Assembly (NCBI GenBank): GCA_038380795.1
Contig: CM076259.1
Location: forward strand, 27,696,977 to 27,760,976
Direction of reading: 5' to 3'
DNA length: 64,000 nt
Source: Pyrocephalus nanus
Taxonomy: Eukaryota; Chordata; Aves; Passeriformes; Tyrannidae
Shown: positions 1 to 8,960 of the stretch, piece by piece
How positions within the stretch are numbered: the first letter of the stretch is position 1
Layout of the letters: every line of letters starts with the position of its first letter
The notes under the pieces: model-generated
What the model saw: the letters and a program-made list of their open reading frames with translations, nothing else
Databases searched by the model: none
Told to the model about the DNA's origin: nothing
Translations under genes and position numbers: made by a program

Positions 1-1133
1 AGGCCAGAGAAGCAAGAGGAAGAGGAGGGTAAGGAAAAACAGTCACAGATTACAGTGGCCACAGTAAAAAACTTCTGGGAAATACCATAGCTTTTTTCCT
101 GCACATCTTATAGTCTGCAATTATCCCTCTGGAGAGTTAATAACCCCAACAGCAGAGACTGTTCCTGAGATCACAAAAGCACCTACTACAAACCAATACT
201 TTTCTGTCTCTCCTGGAAGTGCTTCCCATAATAAAAGCTAGACTCATACCTGCCACATCAATGAGAGGAACACAGTCATCCTGTGACTAACTCGGACATC
301 AAGGTTTCCTCTCCTGCTAATTTGCTCACAGCTGATAAAATTCTTGCTTATTACCAATTCTATCAGCAAAAAATTGACTACTCTTCTAAATATGTTAATT
401 TCACAAAATTTATAGTAGTGCAGTGCTTAACAGAATCAAATTCTTCCTGTGTTAACAGTCTATTCCTTATCCGCTTTGGCAAGGACTGCCAACTTAGTGT
501 CACTGCCAAAATTTATCAATAGCATCCAATTTCTGGACTGTGGACAGAAACAAAAACATTCAGTAAAAGGAATCCCAGGAAGAGTTCTTGGGACCTTTGT
601 TAGATCTCAATACTAGTGTTTCAAAACTGCCCGTTGGCTTCTCTTTACTTTGTTCCTCACAACTTGACAACTGCTTCAGCAGTCTCCACCAGCTCCATTA
701 ATAAGTTCCTGTGCACAGCAGCAACAAACATTGGATGGAACAGCAGATTTTATCTACCGAACTGCAACCCTACTTTGCATAAGAAAAAGGAATCCTTGCG
801 CAAAGAAACAGATTAGCTATTCCAGCCCTCTCCTCCTCTCAGACAGCTGCGATGCCTTTTGGCCTACTTTATTATGCTTCCCTCCAAGACCACGCTCCAA
901 TATCACGGAAACGGGACCAGCGCGAACCAGGTTATTCCCCGCGCTGCCCCCTGGGAGGATGTTTGTGTTTGTCCCCAGACAGCTCCGCCGCAGCCCGGCA
1001 AGGCCTCTGCCCGCCTGTCCGGACGCGGGGGGAGCGCGCATCTGCCCCCGCGCCGATCTCGGGCAGGATCCCGCATCCCTCCCTCCCGCCGCTTCCCCCC
1101 ACCCCCATCCTGAGGATGCCCTGCCCGACTCAC
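1..1133 (-). other. MLF2: MLF2 intron following the first coding exon
   Basis: This stretch lies downstream, in the minus-strand sense, of the MLF2 start exon and begins with a GTGAGT donor read on the minus strand at 1133-1128. I looked for the next MLF2 exon, which in the family begins with a DPFAIHRQ-like segment, and did not find it, so that exon must lie left of the window. The sequence is AT-rich up to about 830 and becomes GC-rich towards the promoter. No repeat family was recognised in it. Confidence 0.6.
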
Positions 1134-1183
1134 ATGGCAAACATGGGATCCTCAGGCTCGCCATCCCTCATCAGCCGGAACAT
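1134..1183 (-). CDS. MLF2: Myeloid leukemia factor 2, first coding exon (partial gene)
   Basis: The minus-strand exon encodes MFRLMRDGEPEDPMFA plus the first two bases of a Met codon, then a GTGAGT donor. This matches the conserved N-terminus of MLF2 (MFRFMRDVEPEDPMFLM in human, from memory), a small nuclear and cytoplasmic protein of the MLF family. The start is the only ATG in frame with this motif. A pyrimidine-rich tract ending in CAG (minus strand, AG at 1209-1208) suggests the exon begins at 1207, leaving 24 bases of 5' UTR and implying an upstream noncoding exon, as in mammals. Only the N-terminal 17 codons are in the window. The gene points away from PTMS, as in human. Confidence 0.9.
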
Positions 1184-1209
1184 GCTTCCCTCGCTCGGGG
1201 GCGGCCTCT

Positions 1210-1660
1210 GCGGAGGGGAGAGGGCGGTGAGCACGGCCGGGGCCGAGGGCGGGGAGGGGCGGAGCGGCGGGACCGGCCCCCCCGCCCCGCCGCCATCCCG
1301 GGCAGGTGACGGCAGGGCTCCCCCCGCCCCCGCGCCCTGCCCTGCCCTGCCCGGCCCTGCCGTGCCTGGCGGTGGTGGCGGGCGCGGCGCTCCCGGTGGG
1401 CGCTCCCGGAGCCGCTGGGAACGCTCACGCCTCCGCGCCCATCGCGGACCGCACCGCTGCCCCCGCCGTGCCCGCACCGCGCATGCGCGCCCGCCCCGGG
1501 GGAAGGCGCGGGCGGGGAGGGGCCGCACGGCACAGCGCCCCCTGGCGGCCCCCGCGGGGAGCGCCCCCGGCCCGCTCCGGGCAGCGCCCGGCAGGGACTG
1601 TGAGGGTGGAACGGGAACAGACGGGCCTCGGGGAGGCCTCACCGCTGCACCGGCCGAGGC
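1210..1660 (-). promoter_or_regulatory. MLF2: MLF2 CpG-island promoter
   Basis: This is a dense CpG block directly upstream of the MLF2 start exon. It holds GC-box-like motifs and a perfect palindromic NRF1 site, GCGCATGCGC, at 1479-1488. There is no TATA box, as expected for a housekeeping CpG promoter. The noncoding first exon probably lies here; candidate donors on the minus strand are GTGAGC near 1428-1423 and GTGAGG near 1642-1637. The exact start site is not determinable from sequence alone. Confidence 0.65.
1479..1488. promoter_or_regulatory. NRF1 binding site (GCGCATGCGC)
   Basis: This is a perfect match to the palindromic NRF1 consensus within the MLF2 CpG island, about 300 bp upstream of the start codon. 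NRF1 sites of this kind mark many housekeeping promoters. Confidence 0.6.
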
Positions 1661-1685
1661 GCAGGGGCAGGCTCTGATCTCTCCG

Positions 1686-1956
1686 GCGACCAGTGACAGG
1701 GAGTGGCCTGAAACTGTGTCAGGGGAGGTTTTGGTTGGATATTAGAAAATTCTTCACCTAGAGGGTGGTTGCACACTGGAACAGGCTCCCCAGGGAAGTG
1801 GCCACAGCACCAAGCCTGACAGAGCTCAAGAATAGTTTGGACAATGCTCTCAGACGCATGGTGTGATTCTTGGGGATGTCCTGTGCGGGGCCAGGAGTTG
1901 GACACGATGATCCTTGTGGGTCCCTTCCAACTCAGAATATTCTGTGATTCTGTCAT
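1686..1956 (+). repeat. CR1 LINE 3'-end fragment
   Basis: The sequence has the typical 5'-truncated CR1 3' end: a segment on early block, an AGAGGGTGGT stretch, GGAACAGGCTCCCCAGGGA, GTGGGTCCCTTCCAACTCAGAA, and a terminal ATTCTGTGATTCTGT microsatellite tail. CR1 is the dominant avian LINE. This copy lies directly beside the MLF2 CpG island. Confidence 0.9.
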
Positions 1957-3900
1957 AACCCCAGTGGCTGGGGGCCAGTTGGTTCCTGGCTAGAGTCGGC
2001 AGCAATGCCCGGCCGCTGCAGGGTCAGCACTCATCCCAGGCTTCCTCCGTGGCGTGGGCATGTAGGAGGCACCGACACGGACAGTGCACACACACCAGTG
2101 CTCTGCCTGGCAGAAGCAAAGAGGGTACTTTGTAAGCCAGCTGTGGGTCATCACTGACCCTGGACAGCCACTGGGAACCACAGATGAAATGCAGGTACTT
2201 GGTGTGTGGCACCTACAGCAGTAGTGGGGAATCTCCACAAATCATGGGGGAGGGTGACACCTCTGTCACCATCCCTGGGGAATGCTGGTTGCCTTGAGCT
2301 ATCACCAGCTCCACTGGATTACAGGGAAGAGAGCAGACTGACTCATCCCAGCTCCAGCCCAGGGCTCGCTTCCTTAGTGGTGCTTCTGCTGACTGTCGCA
2401 TCCGGCCCACTATGTGCAGGAGCCAGACTGAACCTGTGCCAGAGGACTGGAAATAGCAGGTTGCACGATGTGGTTGAGAAATCGACCTCCTGAGTTGTGG
2501 CAGGAGCCATGTCCTTGGATTTCGGAGTCTGACAGAGGAAAATGACCCAGTATCGTGCTTCACCTGGTGGAACGCATAGAGGGCTTGGCAATACTTCTTG
2601 CTACAGCAAGTCTCGAAACTACATGGTGTCCACAAAGAAGACCTCTTGCTGGAGGCTCACGTCTGCGTATGCAGAAGACTCTTCAGAAATCCCCTGCTGT
2701 ATTTTGGTGATTGGCTGAAACCAATGTCCACATCATGGAAGCTGCAGACAGCGCAGTGGTGCAGGACTGTGAGGTGGACACAAGTCCTATGGGCGGGGCA
2801 TGGTCTAAGCAGGGCCAAAGTCCTTAGGCACTGCTCCTTAAGGAGGCTGTTCATGGGTGAGCTGCTGAAACACCCTCCTGTCACCAGCTTAGAGCTCATC
2901 TGTGAGCACTGAAGTTCACATAGACCCTCTGCTAGTGCCATCTCGGTCTCTCTGGTGCTGCTTCTGCAGCCCTGAATCATCCTTCAGAGATTTCCAGTCT
3001 GGAAAACCTTTCCTGTCTGGTGAGTTTTATTTTCGCTCTGAGGCTCTCTTGGTGTTAGACTGGAGTGTGGACTTGACCTCAAGTGTCAGGATTCAAAGAC
3101 AGGTAAAGAGCATGAATATAAACATCTGTTTGGGGTTTTTTTTCTTCCTTATTTCCTTCTTCTTTACCCCAGATCTAGGATAAAATGACTTGCTGTCCCC
3201 CAGATACCATTGATCCTCCTACTCCTGCAATGTCCTGGAGATGGTAGGACTCCCTCAAAGTTCCCTTACTGTTTTCCAAATAGTAAGTCAGGCATTGCTG
3301 CCTTCCAAAGACAGAGATAGGAAAGGAACAGAAAGGAGTTTGGAACAAATACTTCTTTTCAGATCCTTTTTCTGTCCCTAATGCTGCTCCTCTGCAAGTG
3401 GCCTGCAACCCCAAGGGCTGAGTTTGTGAGACTGGGGGCTGAGGCTGTGAGTCTTGCTGGGTATTTCTGCAGCCTCACAGAAAGTCCTTACACTTGACGG
3501 ACACGTGGTACCAAAGACTGTGTTACCAGGCCCATTACCAGCTCAGCAAACCTTGAGAGAGCCTGGTTTGCAGAGAGTTGTGCTGGTGGCAAATGCTGGG
3601 TGAAACCCTGGAAGGAGGAATTGGAAAGGCAACCTTTTATCTGGAACGTGGACAAGACCACAGTTCTGAGGAATGCAGGAGCTGTTACTGTACTATTTGT
3701 AGGAGAGGTTTCTGTATAGTAGTCACCATGTTATGCCTAACATGCTCCAAGGGGCTGGCCATTTGCTAGGTCAGAATAATGAGCAACGTGGGGTTGTGAA
3801 TGAAAAACAAGACTCTCATCTTGCTCCTCTTAGATTCTCTATTCAGGCTGCTTCTCTTTTCATCACAAATAAAAACAATTATATCTCCCCATTTCCTTTC
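1957..3900. other. Intergenic, no recognised feature
   Basis: Both strands hold only short ORFs with no recognisable domain and no convincing splice-bounded exon. The stretch 1980-2980 is somewhat GC-rich and may be old repeat-derived sequence, but I cannot name a family. Confidence 0.4.
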
Positions 3901-3994
3901 TTTTTTTTTTTTTTAAGCTGCCCAGGTTGTGCTGGAAGCGGCAAGGAGTGGGGGAAGGGGAGGGAGAAGGAGCTCAGCAGGCAGCCTGGAGGAG

Positions 3995-4176
3995 ATGAGT
4001 GAAGGGCAAAATGGAAGCGGGATGAATGGCGCTGCTGCCCTCAACTCCACCTTCTCCCGCCTACTGCTGGCTGCTGCCAGCAGCCCCCCCGGCATCCCCA
4101 TGGCCCTCAGCGGCACAGCTGAGGGGCAGCCACGGCGGAAGCGTCTGAAAAGCAAACTGAGTATCACGTGGTGTAG
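3995..4176 (+). CDS. Unassigned exon-like ORF between MLF2 and PTMS
   Basis: A GC-rich segment sits in AT-rich surroundings. It is preceded by a long T tract ending in AAG (3901-3917), usable as a splice acceptor, and closed by TAG|GTAAAT, a usable donor at 4177. The ATG at 3995 has a purine at -3 and opens 60 codons that start MSEGQNGSGMNGAAALNS and end with the basic cluster PRRKRLKSK, a possible nuclear localisation signal, then LSITWCR. I do not recognise the protein. It could be a lineage-specific exon, an alternative 5' exon of a neighbour, or a chance ORF; the frame stops immediately after the proposed donor. Confidence 0.3.
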
Positions 4177-4199
4177 GTAAATAAAGGGTACGGTGAAAA

Positions 4200-7100
4200 A
4201 TCATGCCTCATTACCTGCTGCTTCCAGGGACCGATCATTTGGGCCAGGAAGACCGAAACAGCTTCTTATTGCGTCCAAATGTTCCAGGGCCCCTGTGGAC
4301 GCCTGCAAGACAAAGAAATCCTCGTTACCAGAAGTCAGAGCTACTCACAGCCATTTCCTCATTGGTTCCATTCATCTGTGCCTCTTACGTAATTGCCATC
4401 CAACAACTAACTCTGACCTCAGATGAAGGGCACCCTGAGTGAGGGACATCTAGGATTTGAACCTCAAATGTGACAATTCGTATTTGGGATGCTAGAGCCA
4501 GCTTGTGGTGGCTGCAGCTTGCGTTGCATGGCAGCGATTACTTTCAGAATATTTTGCTCGTGTTAAGAGTGCGTCTGTCACACTGTGAGTGAGAACCACG
4601 ACCTCCATCTGTGCTGTGTTAGCAAAGAGAGGCTCTCAAAAATCTCAATTGAAAACATCCCTTCCCAGTCTTCTGACAGGCTCATCACTCCCTTCTACTC
4701 CTCTTGCTTCCTCTCCTTGTGTTACCTACCCTTGCTTCCCAGCCCTCCTGCAGGGCTTATTTAAATGTGCTGCATCTCAGGAAGCCATTTCCCAATGCAA
4801 AGTTGGCCGCTGGTTGAATTCTTGAGTATTTCCTCTTAACTTCAGGATACAGCATCATGAAAGAAGAACAAAGCTGATTATCTGCCTGGATTTTTAATGG
4901 ACGCAGTATAGAAAGATGAACAGTGTGGATTAAATACATAAATGCATTCAAACGCATTCCCTCTGCACATTGAGATTTTGCTAGATTTGCTGTAAGCAAA
5001 AGGACAGATACTCTCTGTTTCTGGATTTATGTAAATTTAAGAAAATTTAATGCAAATACACATCCTTCTGTTCTTTTGTTATTCAGCAAACAGTTTGGGG
5101 GAGTTTTGGAATCACTTACGAGTTAGTTCACTAAACATAATTCTTAAAATACCCAGTACTCTGTTTTGCTTTTGCTCAGAAAAATGGCTGAGAGTTAGTT
5201 CAGCCTTCAACACAAACAGAAAAGTCCTTGTCTCCCGTACCCCCCAATGGAATAGTGACAAGACTAGCCAAGTATTAAATCAAAATGCATAAATAATTGC
5301 TTCTAGGTGCACTCACCCTGCGTATTCCAGAAGCAGAAAAATACATACCATGCATGAAAGCCCAAACACATTGCAACCACGTGCTTATGTATGATGGCAC
5401 ACGCCTGCAATCTCAGTGCGTGCCTCAGTAAAGGACCATACTTTCTACACTCACAAAAGTAAATGCATGTAACAGAGGGAAAATACCCCCTCTGTACACA
5501 AACACCTAGGTACTGCACCTAAACACATGCACGCTACATAAAAAACAAGCACAAACAGCACCAAAATTGTGACTTTGTACAGAGAAAATGACACTCCCAT
5601 TGTTGTCCAGGCTGCAGCCAGAAACGCGGAGTGTCTGTTCCACGCAACGGTCTGTCATGTAACTTCTGCATCTCCCTCATTTTGTCTAAAGATGTAAGTC
5701 TCCAAAAGGGATGGAATATATTCTGCTGAGTAGGCAGAGAAACTACAAAGACTACAGAACATACTGAACGGAGACTGGCATCTGCAGAGCGCACAATGAG
5801 TATACTCGCATTTGCAACAAAGAGAAAAGCACAGATGGGAAAGAGGAGCAGAAAAAAGCTGCAGATTGATCTGGCAGGCAAAATGCAGAGTGGCACAGAT
5901 CAGGTGGAGGAGCAGAAGACATAGAGGGGCATAGAGAAGAGCTAGGTGAGACAGTCAAGGGATCCCTCAAGGCCTGAGGGAGGAAGCTTCACATTAGAAG
6001 GCCAGGGAATCTCACCATCTGGATCTGAAGGGCAAGTAGAGTCAGAATGCAGAAACTGGCAGGTCACAAGGTAGGAAGAAGAGTTTCACATTGGATTTAA
6101 AGGGAAAAACATAGTTGACACATGCATGCAGGGCAAAATGGGATGTGGAAAACAAAAGGAAGGGATACAAGATGAATTTTGTACATGTGACACAGGATGT
6201 CCCACCAAGAGAAGCCAGGGAAAGGGCCATGGGAAGAATGCTACCAAGGACACAGGTAGGAGTCAAATGCCGAGAAGCAGCAGATGAAGTAAAGACTGCA
6301 AAGGGGATATGGTGGGGAGTGTGGAAGGGACAATGTTAGCCTGCACACTGTAAGTGCTGGGGGAAAAAGGGAGAGATGGCCAGTGGCCAGTTTGTAGCGC
6401 TGACCCAACAGCCCCATTCTACAGATTGCTGGAAACACGCTTCCCTCACACAAACAGGTGTTTGCCTATTTGCATCTGTGGGTGTGCGATCTGTGTCAAC
6501 ACGGAGCTTTGGGCACAGCGACATCACTGAACATAATCCTTGCTTTTTCCCCTCTAGGATGTTGTGTCAAGGCCTGTTTGTGCATTAATGTGAAAATGTC
6601 TTTGCCAAGGGATATATGTTGGTGTAGTTTTGCATTTTCAGTAGCTGAGCATGTAAAGGAAAGGATAAAATCCTGGATTGGTGAAGAGAACAGCAGAGCC
6701 ATGAGCCATGCGTCTCCTGACAAGCAGAAGCAGAGAGGAACAACATTTGGCCACTTTAGAGAATTTGTTTGGCTCCCATTTTTGGGTGTAGCTCTGGAAA
6801 TTAGGATTTTCTTCTTGCAGAAGAGAAGGATGAAAGAAGGTACTTGAACCAAACAAGATTTCAAATGCTGATAGCTGACAGACTTGAAAATTTGGCCAGA
6901 GAAGTTTTGTGAAACAGTTGGGGGATTAAAAAGCAATTAATGCATGCATTTTCATGATGTTTTATTTTGGTACTAGTCTAGATCTGTAAATCTGAGTTAC
7001 ATGACTGCTTCTTTGGGGCAGGCACCATGCACTCTGTGTAGCTGGGAAGAATGTCGAATAGTCAGATCATCAGAGAAGCAGCTGTAGCTGTGGAAGAGAT

Positions 7101-7640
7101 GAGATGACAAGGTGGGGACCTCCTACCTCCCTGTCACATAGATTATAATTTATACCATCCCCTTCATACTTTCCTCCAGGAGAGATGTACTTGGTGCCCT
7201 CCCTGTTCCACAAATACCAATCACTTTTTCTAGTAAATGCTCTGAGACACAGGCAACCAAACTCATAGCACCAGTTCCTAAATCCTGACTTCGCACAGAG
7301 GCCGAGTTTGTGTCTGAAGGACAAAGAGGACTCGTGTGCCTCAATACATTTTCCAACTGGATGGATGAATAACCTTGCCTTGTACCTGTGAGAATGACTG
7401 TGTACACGTGCACACCCATATGTGCTCAAGTGCACGTTTAGTTTTGTATGTAGGCTTGCAAATGCATGCAGATTTTCTGCATGTGTGCATGTGTGTGCCT
7501 GTGACTAAGAGCAGGACAATATAAACCTTCCAGGGAAGGTGAAGGGAATTTAGTCATCCCGATCTGCTCAAACTGATAAACAAAGGTCTGAAGCGCGGCT
7601 ACGGGAACATCTGTTTCGTTAGCAACAAATCCCTGCAGCT
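4200..7640. other. Intergenic, no recognised feature
   Basis: This is AT-rich intergenic sequence with short, frame-unsupported ORFs on both strands. I saw no CR1 tail, no LTR end and no splice-bounded coding exon. A weak TG/CA-rich patch lies at 7385-7500. Confidence 0.4.
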
Positions 7641-8087
7641 GCAAGCCACCACCTGCCGTTCTGCAGGAAGGACCTTTGGCTATAGGGAGACTCGTAGCTG
7701 GGCGAAGATCCTTCCCACCCCGGAGGGGGGCCCCACCAGAGCGTGTGCCACAGCCCGGGTTCCGAGGCGGGCGGACGGCAGGGGTCAGTGTTGCACGCCG
7801 TGCGCTGCCCGGCCGGTCCCCGAGGCGCCCACCGAAGGCGGAGGGCGGTCCCGTGCAGGGTCCGAGCCGATCCCGGCGGGACTCCCCATCCCGGGGCCAC
7901 GGGCGCGGCGAGGCGCCCGGTCCCTCGCGCGCCTTCCCGATACCCCACGTGCCAGCGGCCCCTCCCGCTGCACCAAGCGGCCGCGCGCCCCCCCCCGTGA
8001 GCCGGCCGCCGCCAGCCAATGGGAAACCTGTTGCCAGGCAGAGAGCTCATTTGAATAGCCCAATCAGGCGTCTCGCCGCGAGCCCCT

Positions 8088-8097
8088 CCTTATATGG
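8088..8097. promoter_or_regulatory. PTMS: Perfect CArG box (CCTTATATGG)
   Basis: The element fits the SRF consensus CC(A/T)6GG exactly. It lies about 660 bp upstream of the PTMS TATA box and within 75 bp of two CCAAT boxes (AGCCAATGGG near 8013 and GCCCAATCAG near 8057). SRF sites typically drive serum- or growth-responsive expression; here that is inference. Confidence 0.5.
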
Positions 8098-8746
8098 GGA
8101 CAGGGACGGGGGGGGGGAATGCGATCGCTAATCTGCCCCCCTCCCCCAACGTCAGAGGCTCCGCCCACACGATGCTCCACCCACTCATCTCGCTGTGGCC
8201 CCGCCCACTCTCTCTGCCGAGCTCGGAGCGCGGGAAAAGCGCCCAGCGCCGGGAGGGGGGGCAGGAGGGAGAGGAGGGGAGGGGCGGGAGGAGCCTCGCT
8301 GCTGGGAGCGCTTCCAGCGGGAGGGCGGACGGACGGGCGGGCGGGCGGGCAGCTGGAGTGGAAAATTCCAGGCAGGAGGCCGCGTGTCGCCAGCGCTGCC
8401 CTTCCACACGGCCCCGCAGCGCCGCTCCTCGCCTCCCCCAGGTGCCTCGGGGAGAGCCGGCCAGCCTGTGCGGGCGGTTTACCGCCGTGCCGCGGGCACA
8501 AGGTTGGGCTTCCCTTCCCCGGGCAGTGCCGGTCGGTGCCGCGGCTCTGCGTGGAGGGGAGCTCTCGCCTGGCCTCGACGGGGCCGCGCAGCGTCTTGGC
8601 GGGGACCCGCGGTGCGCCCCCGCTGCTGGGCGGCCGCGGCGGAGCGCACATTGTTCTAGCGGCCCGTCCCTCTCCCCTCCCTCCTCCGCCTCCCGTCCCT
8701 CTCTCCTCCCTCCCCAGGTCCCTCCTTCCCTCGTCACCGGCCGCTG

Positions 8747-8753
8747 TATAAAT
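8747..8753 (+). promoter_or_regulatory. PTMS: PTMS TATA box (TATAAAT)
   Basis: TATAAAT sits 208 bp upstream of the PTMS start codon in an otherwise GC-rich promoter, which puts a likely transcription start near 8778 and a 5' UTR of roughly 180 bases. Confidence 0.6.
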
Positions 8754-8960
8754 CCCCTGCCCCGGCGGATCCCCCCAGCGCGGGAGACCCTGGTACTTTG
8801 GCCCCCGGGGCGGGATCCCGCCGCCAACCGCTGGGACTCCGCGCTCCCGCCGCTGACCCCCTCCTCGCTCTCTCCGTCCCTCCCTCCCTCCCTCCCTCCT
8901 TCCCACCTCACTCGCACGGTCCCCACCGGCCTCTTCCCCCTTCGCTACCGCGGGGCCAGG

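Noticed and set aside
1130..1642. 170-codon minus-strand ORF ending in the MLF2 motif
   Set aside because: Only the last 16-17 codons are MLF2. The upstream part is CpG-island readthrough across a splice acceptor and 5' UTR.
5380..5420. Alu-like phrase (GGCACACGCCTGCAATCTCAG)
   Set aside because: Short coincidental resemblance. Alu is primate-specific, and no other part of the element is present.
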